Assembly (NCBI RefSeq): GCF_001426525.1
Contig: NZ_LMEW01000034.1
Location: forward strand, 420,766-484,765
Origin: Massilia sp. Root133
GTDB taxonomy: Bacteria; Pseudomonadota; Gammaproteobacteria; Burkholderiales; Burkholderiaceae_D
Length of the DNA: 64,000 bases
Direction of reading: 5' to 3'
Below the pieces are notes generated by a model that was not told the origin of the DNA, searched no databases, and saw nothing but the letters and a program-made list of their open reading frames with translations. Of the stretch, positions 56,646-64,000 are shown piece by piece; the first letter of the stretch is position 1; every line of letters starts with the position of its first letter. The position numbers and the translations under genes are program-made.

Positions 56646-57320
56646 TTACATGCGTGCGGACAGGTATTGCTCGCGCACGGACAACCCGGTCTGCGGCAGG
56701 TGCGCGGCCGTCACGGTGGCCACGTAGTCCGCGTAGCGGTATTGCACGCGCGCCGTCTGGATCGGGCTTGCCGCCAGCACGTCCGGCGCGGGGTCGCCGA
56801 CCGCGAGGCCGGGCGCACCCAGCGCCGCGCGCAAGCGGCCGGCCGCGTCCGACCACACCGCGCGCACGTCGTCCGGCCGCATGCCGCGCCGGTACACGTC
56901 GACGCCGACGAGGCGCCCCGCCGGTCCGAAGCTGAGCCACATCTCGCTGACGGGCGGCCCGGCCAGCCCGAGCGCGGCCGCATCCACGCCGCGGCAGCGC
57001 AGGTGGCGGTAGCCGCGTGCCTGCACCTCGCACGCCGCGTGCGCGCGGGCGAGGAGCGCCTGCGCTTGCGCTTCGGTGGTCATGTCCAGCAGAAGGCCCG
57101 CGACGGCCGGGCGGACCGGCGCGGGGGTATCGCCGCGCAGCCCGGCCAGGCCGGCCCGGCGTACGTGGTCGACCTGCGCCGCCGAGACCCGGTCGACCGG
57201 GCACGGCACACCCAGCGCCGCCAACGCACGCAGGCCGGCGCGCGTGTGCATCGCACCGCCCACGCCCAGCACGAGGAGCGCGGCTCCCGCCCCCGCCATC
57301 ACCCACGCACGGGCGCTCAT
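56646..57320 (-). CDS. membrane-anchored protein of unknown function, partner of lipoprotein globin
   Basis: A 224-aa protein with an uncleaved N-terminal helix or signal anchor (WVMAGAGAALLVLGVGGAM). A soluble, mostly periplasmic domain follows with two Cys (VPCPVDRVS, ACEVQARGYRHLRCRGVDA) and a beta-rich C-terminal part (VSEMWLSFGPAGRLVGVDVY). I do not recognise a family. It is the second gene of a two-gene unit: its ATG overlaps the stop of the truncated-haemoglobin-like lipoprotein gene (57317-57320). The location suggests an electron-transfer, assembly or sensing partner; this is inference. Confidence 0.55.
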   Translation of the reverse strand: MSARAWVMAGAGAALLVLGVGGAMHTRAGLRALAALGVPCPVDRVSAAQVDHVRRAGLAGLRGDTPAPVRPAVAGLLLDMTTEAQAQALLARAHAACEVQARGYRHLRCRGVDAAALGLAGPPVSEMWLSFGPAGRLVGVDVYRRGMRPDDVRAVWSDAAGRLRAALGAPGLAVGDPAPDVLAASPIQTARVQYRYADYVATVTAAHLPQTGLSVREQYLSARM

Positions 57321-57880
57321 GACTGGCAGTTGGCCGCGGTGGTCGGGCCAAGATAGACGGGCGTCTTCGACACGATGTCGCCCTTCAGGCCGACGAGCGT
57401 GGGCGCCACGCGGTTGATGTACGCATCCGGCACGCCGTCCTGCTTCATGACGGCCGCCAGGTCGACCATGAACTGGTCGAACACGCAGCCGGGAATGCCG
57501 AGGTCCTTGTGCGCCGCGACCATGTCTTCGCACTGGACCGTCGTGTTGTCGGCCGTGACCGGACCCGGATAGGTGTACGGTCCGCCCAGCACGGCGTTGA
57601 ACTGCAGGCGCAGGCAGGCTTTCAGGCGGTCGACGGAATCGTGGCCGGGTGTGCCGACGACGGCGAAGTACGGCGCTTCCTTCGGATCGGCCAGCAGGCC
57701 GGCGGCCGCGTCGTCGACGACCTTCGCCACCGCCGCGGGCGCTTTCGCGTCCCCGCCGAGGGCCATCCAGATGTCCTGGTTCTGCGCGAACTGCGCCTTC
57801 GGCATGTCGTCGTCGCCGCCGCCGCACGCGGACAGAAAGGCGCACAGGGATGCTGCTGAAAGGATGAGGGCAGGCTTCAT
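57317..57880 (-). CDS. lipoprotein with group 1 truncated-haemoglobin domain
   Basis: A 187-aa exported lipoprotein (lipobox LSACGGG, Cys19) whose mature part reads as a 2/2 globin: IWMALGGDAKAPAAVAKVVD, GLLADPKEAPYF, LQFNAVLGGPYTYPG, then MVAAHKDLGIPGCVFDQFM with H124 at the proximal F8 position, and GVPDAYINRVAPTLVGLKGD. The glycine motifs of group 1 (trHbN) are present. At B10, where trHbN has Tyr (DFY), the sequence is DAAA, so distal ligand stabilisation must differ. An insert around PVTADNTTVQCED precedes the F helix. A periplasmic haem protein for NO/O2 handling or haem sensing is inferred. Coupled to the gene at 56646. Confidence 0.75.
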   Translation of the reverse strand: MKPALILSAASLCAFLSACGGGDDDMPKAQFAQNQDIWMALGGDAKAPAAVAKVVDDAAAGLLADPKEAPYFAVVGTPGHDSVDRLKACLRLQFNAVLGGPYTYPGPVTADNTTVQCEDMVAAHKDLGIPGCVFDQFMVDLAAVMKQDGVPDAYINRVAPTLVGLKGDIVSKTPVYLGPTTAANCQS

Positions 57881-57969
57881 GTCGATCTCCGGGTTGAGGG
57901 TTGTAGCGGGGGAAATCTCCCCCACTCCTCTTGTACGCAGCCACCCGGCGATCGGATTCAAAATATTTT

Positions 57970-59337
57970 CTACCCTGCCGTCTTCAGCGACTTCACCAGC
58001 TTCACGCGCTTGATCTCGCCCACGATGAACACATAGCTGAAGATCGCGACGGCCGCGTTGGCGCCGACATACACGAGCGCCCCCGCGAACGAGCCAGTGC
58101 CCTGCAGGATGTAGCCGATGACGATCGGCGTCGTGATGCCGGCGATGTTGCCGAAGGTGTTGAACAGCGCGCCGGACAGGCCGCCCGCTTCCTTCGGCGA
58201 CGTGTCCGCGACGACGGCCCAGCCCAGCGCGCCGACGCCCTTGCCGAAGAAGGCCAGCGCCATCACGGCGACGACGACGGCGTCGGCGTCGATGTAGTTA
58301 CAGGCGATCATGCTCATCGACAGCAGCATGCCGCACACGATCGGCACCTTGCGCGACATCGACAGCGAGAAGCCGGCCTTGGCGAGGCGGTCCGAGATCG
58401 TGCCGCCCACGACGCCGCCGAGGAAACCGGCGATGGCGGGCAGCGACGCGACGAAGCCCGCCTTCAGGATCGTCATGTGGCGCTCCTGCACGAGGTACAC
58501 GGGGAACCACGTGAGGAAGAAGTACGTCAGCGTGTTGATGCAGTACTGGCCGATGTACACGCCCAGCAGCATGCGGTTGCCCAGCAACTCCTTGACGCAG
58601 GCGAGCGTGTCCACGGCGGGCGCCTGCGCACTGCGTTTGGCGCCGTCGAGGTCGACGAGCGCCCCGCCCTCCTCGATGTATTCCAGTTCGCCGGCGCTGA
58701 CGGACGGGTGGTCCTTCGGTCCGTGGATGACCTTCAGCCAGACGAAGGCCAGCGCGATCCCGAGGCCGCCCATCACGATGAACACGCTCTCCCAGCCGAA
58801 CGCGTGGACGAGCCAGCCCATGATCGGTGCGAACAGCACGGTCGCGAAATACTGCGCGGAGTTGAACAGCGCGGACGCGAGGCCCCGTTCGTGCGTGGGG
58901 AACCACGCCGACGTGATGCGGCTGTTGCCCGGGAACGAAGGGGCTTCCGCCGCGCCGACGAGGAAACGCAGCACGAACAGCGTGCCGACGCCGACGGCGC
59001 CGGTGAGGAAGCCGACGCCGCCCGTCAGCAGCGTGAACAGCGACCAGAGAAAAATGCTGAAGAAATAAGTGATCTTCGAGCCGAAGCGGTCGAGCAGCCA
59101 GCCGCCGGGCAGCTGGGCCGCCACGTACGACCACGCGAACGCGGAAAAGACGAAGCCCATCTCGACGGGCGACAGGCCCAGGGCCTTGCGGATTTCCGGA
59201 CCCGCGATCGAGATCGAGGCGCGGTCCGCGTAGTTGACCGTCGTGACGATGAACAGGATGGCGAGTATGCCCCAGCGCGTGCGCGACGCGAGTTTGGTGG
59301 TTGCGGCCGGCATGGCCGCGGTCGTTGTGTGCTCCAT
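57970..59337 (-). CDS. gudP: MFS transporter, GudP-like glucarate/galactarate permease
   Basis: A 455-aa major-facilitator protein of the anion:cation symporter (ACS) branch. The N-terminal VTTVNYADRASISIAGP, then GWLLDRFGSK (loop 2-3 motif) and SRITSAWFPTHERGLASALF match GudP/GarP-type hexarate/H+ symporters. Twelve hydrophobic segments are visible. It is in a run with porin and galactarate dehydratase genes on the same strand (32- and 44-bp gaps), so it very likely imports D-glucarate or D-galactarate. RBS GGAGGGACC precedes the ATG. Confidence 0.88.
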   Translation of the reverse strand: MEHTTTAAMPAATTKLASRTRWGILAILFIVTTVNYADRASISIAGPEIRKALGLSPVEMGFVFSAFAWSYVAAQLPGGWLLDRFGSKITYFFSIFLWSLFTLLTGGVGFLTGAVGVGTLFVLRFLVGAAEAPSFPGNSRITSAWFPTHERGLASALFNSAQYFATVLFAPIMGWLVHAFGWESVFIVMGGLGIALAFVWLKVIHGPKDHPSVSAGELEYIEEGGALVDLDGAKRSAQAPAVDTLACVKELLGNRMLLGVYIGQYCINTLTYFFLTWFPVYLVQERHMTILKAGFVASLPAIAGFLGGVVGGTISDRLAKAGFSLSMSRKVPIVCGMLLSMSMIACNYIDADAVVVAVMALAFFGKGVGALGWAVVADTSPKEAGGLSGALFNTFGNIAGITTPIVIGYILQGTGSFAGALVYVGANAAVAIFSYVFIVGEIKRVKLVKSLKTAG

Positions 59338-59369
59338 GGTCCCTCCAGAGATTGGTGTGGCCGCCGGAC

Positions 59370-60434
59370 TCAGAACGTCTGGCGGATGCCCAGGTTGTAG
59401 CCGGTGTTGCCCGACCCCGGCTCCGTGTTGTTGGCGACCGTGTAGCCGGCGCCGTTCTTGTTATGGATATGTGCGTACGCCGCGTACAGGCCCGTGCGCT
59501 TGGACAGCGCGTACAGATAGCCGATGCCCCACTCGTGGGCGTCCTGGTCGAGGTGCGTGCGGTCGTCCTTGCGCTGCGTGGAGAACATCAGCGTGCCCGG
59601 CCCGACGGGCGCGGAAAAGCCCAGCAGGATCTCGCGGCCGTCCGTCGACGGTGTCGGTTTCACCCCGCCGTACGGGTTGTTCGCATTGCCCAGGGTGGCG
59701 CTGTTGAAACCCTTGTCGACTTCGAATGCGCCGTACAGCTTGATCCATTTGAAGTCGTAGTTCGCACCGAGGAGCACGTTGCGGCCCAGGTCGTGGTTCA
59801 CCCCCGTCGCCGCCACGTCCGTGTTCTTGTTGTTGTACGCGAGCCGTACCCGCAGTGCGCCCTGCGCATAATCGAGCGCGCCGCCGAACTGGCGACCCGC
59901 CGACAATTCGGTCTGCTCGCCGGCGCTGTACGCGAGTTCCGCGTGCATGCCGCTCACCTTGGGCGACGTGTACGTGATCGTGTTACTGGTGCGGACGTTG
60001 GTGCCGTTGTCCGGGAAGAGGTTCTTCGCCGTGCCCGCGTAGCCGGTGCCGAACGGGTCGGCGACGGACGTCAAGGTGAGGTGGTAAGGCGTGTACTGGC
60101 GGCCGAAGGCGATGGCGCCCGCGTTCGTCCTGATGCCCACGAAGGCCTGGCGATTGAAGATCGTGTTCGCGGCATCGAGTTCGCCCGTGTCGATCTTCGC
60201 GCCCGTCTCCAGCGTGAAGAACGCGGACATGCCATTGCCCAGGTCCTCCTTGCCGCGAAAGCCGATGCGCGATGCGGACGCGGCGCCGCTCGTGATCTTC
60301 GTCTGGTGACCGGCGCTGGAACCGTTCTCGCCCACGAACGCCGCGTCGGCGATGCCGTAGATCGTGACATTCGTCTGGGCGTGCGCGCCCGCGCCCGCGG
60401 CCAGGCCGAGGGCGATGCATACTGCTTTCTTCAC
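59370..60434 (-). CDS. general porin (Gram-negative betaproteobacterial type)
   Basis: A 354-aa outer-membrane 16-strand porin. The GTG start gives VKKAVCIALGLAAGAGAHAQ (signal peptide), then the first strand TNVTIYGIADAAF, typical of Omp32/PorB relatives. The conserved RIGFRGKEDLGNGMSAFF, NRQAFVGIRTNAGAIAFGRQ and the C-terminal NLGIRQTF with terminal Phe are present. Location between garD and gudP suggests a route for aldarate anions through the outer membrane. RBS AAGGAG before the GTG. Confidence 0.9.
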   Translation of the reverse strand: MKKAVCIALGLAAGAGAHAQTNVTIYGIADAAFVGENGSSAGHQTKITSGAASASRIGFRGKEDLGNGMSAFFTLETGAKIDTGELDAANTIFNRQAFVGIRTNAGAIAFGRQYTPYHLTLTSVADPFGTGYAGTAKNLFPDNGTNVRTSNTITYTSPKVSGMHAELAYSAGEQTELSAGRQFGGALDYAQGALRVRLAYNNKNTDVAATGVNHDLGRNVLLGANYDFKWIKLYGAFEVDKGFNSATLGNANNPYGGVKPTPSTDGREILLGFSAPVGPGTLMFSTQRKDDRTHLDQDAHEWGIGYLYALSKRTGLYAAYAHIHNKNGAGYTVANNTEPGSGNTGYNLGIRQTF

Positions 60435-60478
60435 AATGTCTCCTTGCTGTTGTCTGTCTTGTGTGGTCGTCCGTGCGG

Positions 60479-62011
60479 TCAGGTCACGGGCGCCGGATTG
60501 AAGAGCGTGAGCGCGTTATGGAGCTTCCAGTGCTCGGCCCACGTCTTCTTGCGGCCGCTCGCCACGTCGAGCAGGAAGTGGAACAACTCCCAGCCCACGT
60601 CCGCGATCGTCGCGTCGCCGGTCGCGATGCGTCCGGCGTTGATGTCCATGAGGTCATGCCAGCGGCGTGCCAGGTCGTCGCGCGTCGCGACTTTCACGAC
60701 CGGCACGGCGGCCAGGCCGTAAGGCGTGCCGCGGCCCGTCGTGAACACGTGCATGTTCATGCCGGCGGCCAGTTGCAGGGTGCCGCAGATGAAATCGCTG
60801 GCCGGCGTGGCCGCGTAGATCAGGCCTTTCTGCTGCAGCTTGTCGCCCGGGGACAGCACGCCCGCGATGGGTGCCGTGCCGGACTTGATGATGGAGCCCA
60901 TCGCCTTTTCGGTGATGTTGGCGAGGCCGCCCTTCTTGTTGCCCGGCGTCGTGTTCGCGCTGCGGTCCACGCCGCCCCGCTTCAGGTATTCGTCGTACCA
61001 CGCCATCTCGCGGATCATCGCCTCGGCGACGCCGTCGTCGGCGGCGCGCGCGGTCAGCTGGTCGATGCCGTCGCGGACTTCCGTCGTTTCGGAAAACATG
61101 ACGGCGGCGCCGGCCCGCACGAGCAGGTCGCTCGCGAAGCCGACGGCCGGATTCGCGGTCACGCCTGAAAACGCATCGCTGCCGCCGCACTGCACGCCGA
61201 CGACCAGTTCCGACGCGGGCACGGTCTCGCGCCGGCGCTCGTTCAGTACCGCCAGGTGCTTCTCGGCCGTGCGCATGATGGATTCGATCATGTCGCCGAA
61301 GCCCACGTGAGCGGCATCCTGCAGGCAGACAGTGTCCGGCGCCTGGATCGGGATCGAGCCGGCCGGGAACATGCGCGCCGGCTGCAACTTTTCGCAGCCC
61401 AGGCTCACGAGCATCACGCGGCCGCCGAAGTTCGGGTTCTTCGCGATGTTGCGCAGGGTCCGGATCGGGATCTCGGCGCCGGGCGCGTCGATGGCGACGC
61501 CGCAGCCGTACGTGTGCTCGATGGCGACGACGTCGTCCACGTGCGGGTAGTTCGGCAGCAGCTCCTTCTTGATGCGGTCGACGGCGAACGCGACGACACC
61601 CGACACGCACTGCACCGTCTCGCTGATGGCGAGGATGTTGCGCGTGCCGACCGAGCCGTCCGGATTGCGGAAACCTTCGAACGTATAGCCTTCCAGCGGC
61701 GGCAACGGTGCGCGGTCGCGGACGGGCTTCGGCAGGTCCTCCAGGCCACGCGCGGCCGGCATGCCGACCAGCGATTCCTCGATCCACGTGCCGCGGGCGA
61801 TGGGTTGCAGCGCATGGCCGATCGTGACGTCGTAGCGGACGATGGGTGCGCCTTGGGCGATGTCGACGAGCGCCACCTTGTGCCCTTCCGGCACGCGGGT
61901 GGTCAGGGTCAAACCGTCCGGGAAGATCGTGCCTTCCGGCAGGCCGCCGGCATTGACGACGATGGCGACATTGTCGTTCTCGTGCATGCGGATGGTGCGG
62001 GGGATAGTCAT
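60479..62011 (-). CDS. garD: galactarate dehydratase
   Basis: A 510-aa UxaA/GarD-family dehydratase converting galactarate to 5-keto-4-deoxy-glucarate. The N-terminal SAF domain (VAIVVNAGGLPEGTIFPDG) is followed by the large UxaA core: RNPDGSVGTRNILAISETVQ, AIEHTYGCGVAI, VQCGGSDAFSGVTANPAVG, NTTPGNKKGGLANI, AATPASDFICGTLQLAAGMN. The start at 62011 (second of the ATGATG pair) has GGAG 6 bases upstream. It is first in a garD-porin-gudP operon; three LacI-type operators lie just upstream (62022-62153) between it and the divergent regulator. Its product is the substrate of kdgD at 63395. Confidence 0.93.
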   Translation of the reverse strand: MTIPRTIRMHENDNVAIVVNAGGLPEGTIFPDGLTLTTRVPEGHKVALVDIAQGAPIVRYDVTIGHALQPIARGTWIEESLVGMPAARGLEDLPKPVRDRAPLPPLEGYTFEGFRNPDGSVGTRNILAISETVQCVSGVVAFAVDRIKKELLPNYPHVDDVVAIEHTYGCGVAIDAPGAEIPIRTLRNIAKNPNFGGRVMLVSLGCEKLQPARMFPAGSIPIQAPDTVCLQDAAHVGFGDMIESIMRTAEKHLAVLNERRRETVPASELVVGVQCGGSDAFSGVTANPAVGFASDLLVRAGAAVMFSETTEVRDGIDQLTARAADDGVAEAMIREMAWYDEYLKRGGVDRSANTTPGNKKGGLANITEKAMGSIIKSGTAPIAGVLSPGDKLQQKGLIYAATPASDFICGTLQLAAGMNMHVFTTGRGTPYGLAAVPVVKVATRDDLARRWHDLMDINAGRIATGDATIADVGWELFHFLLDVASGRKKTWAEHWKLHNALTLFNPAPVT

Positions 62012-62021
62012 CATCGTCTCC

Positions 62022-62037
62022 ATGATTGCGCAATCAT
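62022..62037. promoter_or_regulatory. LacI-type operator 1 (ATGATTGCGCAATCAT)
   Basis: A perfect 16-bp palindrome with central CG, 11 bp upstream of the garD start, overlapping its leader. Same half-site CGCAATCAT as the two others upstream. Confidence 0.8.
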
Positions 62038-62076
62038 TTGATAGCAAAGCACAACAGCCACGCGCTTTGCGCAAAA

Positions 62077-62092
62077 ATGACACCGCAATCAT
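62077..62092. promoter_or_regulatory. LacI-type operator 2 (ATGACACCGCAATCAT)
   Basis: Aligned 16-mer with an intact right half CGCAATCAT and matching ATGA left end, 55 bp from operator 1. Confidence 0.7.
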
Positions 62093-62137
62093 TCTTGTCG
62101 TAAAAATATGGCCGGTAGGTCGGCCGAGGTGTTTGGT

Positions 62138-62153
62138 ATGATACCGCAATCAT
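62138..62153. promoter_or_regulatory. LacI-type operator 3 (ATGATACCGCAATCAT)
   Basis: A 16-mer with ATGAT/ATCAT ends and central CG, 61 bp from operator 2 and 59 bp before the lacI start, well placed to control the regulator gene and to loop with operators 1 and 2. Confidence 0.75.
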
Positions 62154-62211
62154 CTTCGAACGCAAGCGTTTTGTGATCGGATGTCGTACAAGTGATAAAG
62201 AACACAACAAC

Positions 62212-63258
62212 ATGATAGCCCCCGCAGACGACACGCTCCCCACCAACGGAGACCGCCCGAAAAGCATCACGCTCAAGGATGTCGCGCGGCTCGCGGGCCT
62301 CTCTCCGATCACGGTATCGCGCGCGCTGCACAACCCCAGGCTCGTCAAGCCGGACACGATCGCGCGTGTGAAAGAAGCGGCGGCCGCGATGGGCTATATC
62401 CCGAACATGCTGGCCGGCAGCCTGACGACGAAGCGCAGCCAGCTGATCGCCGCCATCGTGCCGCAGCTGTCGAACTCGATGTTCGCCGAGACGGTGCAGG
62501 GCCTGAACGACGAATTGTCGGCGCACGGCTACCAGCTGCTGCTGTCGGTGTCGAACTACTCGCGGCAAAAGGAAGAAGACCTGCTGACGGCGATCCTGTC
62601 GCGCCAGCCCGACGGCATCGTCCTCACCGGCATCCATCACCACCCCGGCGTGCGCAAGAAGCTGCTCGCGACCGGCGTGCCCGTCGTGGAAGCGTGGGAC
62701 CTGACGCCCTCCCCCATCGACATCGCCATCGGCTTTTCGCAGGAACGCGTCGGCGAAAAGGTCGCGCAATACCTTCTATCCAAAGGCTATAAACGGTTCG
62801 CGTCGATCTGCGCACGCGACGAGCGCGCGAACCGGCGCCGCCTGGCGCTGGAGGCGGAACTGGAACGGCACGGCGTGATGCCCGTCGCCACGCACCTGGC
62901 CACGCCGCCGACCGTGATGAATCTCGGCCGCGAAGGCCTGCGCGCGATTCTCGCGGAAGGCCACGCGCCCGACGTCGTCGTGTGCAGCTCGGACGTGCTG
63001 GCCCAGGGCGCCCTCATCGAGGCGCAGGCGCAAGGCATCGCCGTGCCGGAGACGCTCGGCATCATGGGCTTCGGCGACTTCGACTTCGCCGCGTACACGC
63101 ATCCTCCCATCTCGTCCGTCCACGTCGACAAGCGCGCCATCGGCGTGCAGGCGGCCCGGGCGCTCATCGCGAAGATCGAAGGCGAGGCGCCGGCGGGGAA
63201 TGTCGTGGACGTGGGGTTCAACCTGGTCGAGCGCGGCACGACGCGGCAAATCGGTTAA
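62212..63258 (+). CDS. LacI/GntR-type repressor of aldarate catabolism
   Basis: A 348-aa LacI-family regulator: HTH and hinge ITLKDVARLAGLSPITVSRA, LHNPRLVKPDTIARVKEA, then the effector domain (IAAIVPQLSNSMFAETVQGL through FGDFDFAAYTHPPISSVHVD). It resembles GntR/GclR-type repressors of sugar-acid pathways. Three operators of 16 bp lie between its gene and the divergent garD. Likely inducer: glucarate/galactarate or a dehydration product. The ATG at 62212 is chosen; an upstream GTG at 62173 is open but lacks a good RBS. Confidence 0.88.
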   Translation: MIAPADDTLPTNGDRPKSITLKDVARLAGLSPITVSRALHNPRLVKPDTIARVKEAAAAMGYIPNMLAGSLTTKRSQLIAAIVPQLSNSMFAETVQGLNDELSAHGYQLLLSVSNYSRQKEEDLLTAILSRQPDGIVLTGIHHHPGVRKKLLATGVPVVEAWDLTPSPIDIAIGFSQERVGEKVAQYLLSKGYKRFASICARDERANRRRLALEAELERHGVMPVATHLATPPTVMNLGREGLRAILAEGHAPDVVVCSSDVLAQGALIEAQAQGIAVPETLGIMGFGDFDFAAYTHPPISSVHVDKRAIGVQAARALIAKIEGEAPAGNVVDVGFNLVERGTTRQIG

Positions 63259-63276
63259 GGCCTGACACGCAAAAAC

Positions 63277-63304
63277 CGTCGTCCCCGCCTCCGCGGGGAC
63301 GACG
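63277..63304. terminator. perfect 12-bp stem hairpin after lacI
   Basis: CGTCGTCCCCGC, 4-nt loop CTCC, GCGGGGACGACG: a perfect 12-bp stem, flanked by AAAAAC on the left and GTTTAT on the right. It starts 18 bp after the regulator stop. The weak U-tract means termination is plausible rather than certain; it also resembles dispersed GC-rich palindromes common in such genomes. Confidence 0.55.
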
Positions 63305-63358
63305 TTTATGCGCACGTGACCAAAAAATTCTTGCGATGCTGCGATCTTAGTTGTACGA

Positions 63359-63367
63359 TGTCTGACA
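63359..63367. promoter_or_regulatory. TGTC-T-GACA palindrome upstream of kdgD
   Basis: A 9-bp perfect palindrome within ATGTCTGACAA, 27 bp before the kdgD start. The form is close to sites of FadR-type GntR regulators. It is not similar to the LacI operators of the garD region, so kdgD may be under a second regulator. Confidence 0.3.
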
Positions 63368-63394
63368 AGTTAAACCCACCGCCCTGGAGCGCAA

Positions 63395-64000
63395 ATGAAT
63401 CCGCAAGAACTCAAGCAAGTGATGTCGTCCGGCCTGCTGTCCTTCCCCATCACCGACTTCGATGCCGAAGGCAACTTCCGCAAGAGCACCTACATCGAAC
63501 GCCTGGAATGGCTCGCCCCGTACGGCGCCACCGCCCTGTTCGCGGCCGGCGGCACCGGCGAATTCTTTTCGCTGACGCACGACGAATACTCGCAAGTGAT
63601 CAAGACCGCGGTCGACACGTGCGCCGGTAAAGTGCCCATCCTGGCCGGCGTCGGCGGCCCGACCCGCGCTGCGATCGCCTTTGCCCAGGAAGCCGAGCGC
63701 CTGGGCGCGAAAGGCGTGCTGCTGCTGCCGCACTACCTGACGGAAGCGAGCCAGGACGGCCTCGTCGCGCACGTGGAAGAAGTCTGCAAATCGGTGAACA
63801 TCGGCGTCGTCGTGTACAACCGCGCGCAATGCCGCCTGACCGCGGACTCGCTGGAAAAGCTGGCCGACCGCTGCCCCAACCTGATCGGCTTCAAGGACGG
63901 CATCGGCGACATCGAACTGATGGTCTCGATCTGGCGCCGCCTGGGCGACCGCTTCAGCTACCTGGGCGGCCTGCCGACCGCGGAAGTCTACGCCGCGGCG
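63395..64000 (+). CDS. kdgD: 5-dehydro-4-deoxyglucarate dehydratase (partial, 5' part)
   Basis: The first 202 codons of an enzyme of about 300 aa; the gene continues past the window. It is a DHDPS/N-acetylneuraminate-lyase-fold (beta/alpha)8 protein: SGLLSFPITDFDAEGNF, FAAGGTGEFFSLTHDEY, catalytic Tyr141 in VVVYNR and Schiff-base Lys167 in LIGFKDG. It dehydrates and decarboxylates 5-keto-4-deoxy-glucarate (the GarD product) to 2-oxoglutarate semialdehyde plus CO2 and water. RBS GGAG lies 5 bases before the ATG. Confidence 0.93.
   Translation, partial: MNPQELKQVMSSGLLSFPITDFDAEGNFRKSTYIERLEWLAPYGATALFAAGGTGEFFSLTHDEYSQVIKTAVDTCAGKVPILAGVGGPTRAAIAFAQEAERLGAKGVLLLPHYLTEASQDGLVAHVEEVCKSVNIGVVVYNRAQCRLTADSLEKLADRCPNLIGFKDGIGDIELMVSIWRRLGDRFSYLGGLPTAEVYAAA

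Overview
The window looks like chromosomal DNA of a high-GC Gram-negative bacterium, most likely a betaproteobacterium of the Oxalobacteraceae (Massilia/Telluria/Duganella type). The grounds are TonB-dependent receptors, a Neisseria/Burkholderia-type porin ending in Phe, RND efflux, PHB enzymes, the long (526 aa) isocitrate lyase form and dense GC-rich coding. The genus is inferred from gene content, not tested. I see no prophage, rRNA or CRISPR array. There is one tRNA (tRNA-Cys, 47457-47527, minus strand), one small non-autonomous mobile-element relic (19967-20168) and one decayed glycosyltransferase (about 4640-5043).

Layout. 1-747: 3' end of a Pls/PosA-type NRPS-like gene overlapping a 4'-phosphopantetheinyl transferase. 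744-2235: an ECF41 sigma factor divergent from a carboxymuconolactone decarboxylase, each with its own ECF41 promoter. 2337-4637: small membrane protein, YdjM-type membrane hydrolase, Sel1-repeat protein. 5299-14207: TonB receptor followed by a tight set of CruF-like carotenoid hydratase, Lcp/MpaB-like oxygenase, hybrid histidine kinase and REC-GGDEF diguanylate cyclase. 14208-18868: DoxX; a reductase/tautomerase/flavodoxin/SnoaL operon with a LysR regulator; nitronate monooxygenase. 19204-21986: 50-aa small protein, rnk, aceA. 22053-28556: RND efflux system with TetR repressor and two matching operators. 28560-31736: LysR, alpha/beta hydrolase, universal stress protein, small Cys-rich protein.

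31757-47294 is an all-minus-strand sucrose/fructan utilisation locus. It holds a LacI regulator, an ABC importer (binding protein, two permeases, ATPase), an intracellular clan GH-J enzyme, an exported LamG-GH32 protein, fructokinase, a TonB receptor, a GH32 lipoprotein and an MFS sugar porter. Most neighbours overlap by 4 bp. A shared operator-like sequence lies before lacI and before the TonB receptor, with a one-mismatch copy inside the operon. The implied route is polymer or oligosaccharide cleavage at the surface, outer-membrane passage by the receptor, inner-membrane uptake by ABC or MFS, then hydrolysis and fructose phosphorylation.

47457-53586 carries tRNA-Cys, a PHA-synthase-family protein, a possible Tgl-like protein, a Nudix hydrolase, and a patatin-like protein coupled to 3-hydroxybutyrate dehydrogenase. 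53610-56583 (minus) is an ECF sigma/anti-sigma pair leading into a GH20 hexosaminidase. 56646-57880 is a two-gene unit encoding a truncated-haemoglobin-like lipoprotein and a membrane-anchored partner. 57970 to the end is a glucarate/galactarate locus: gudP-like transporter, porin, garD, a divergent LacI/GntR-type repressor with three aligned 16-bp operators between, and the start of kdgD, which runs off the window.

The most promising leads are the carotenoid/isoprenoid-enzyme plus c-di-GMP signalling operon, the lipoprotein globin with its partner, the LamG-GH32 enzyme with Glu at the nucleophile position, and the regulatory sites that can be read directly (ECF41 pair, TetR pair, two LacI sets).
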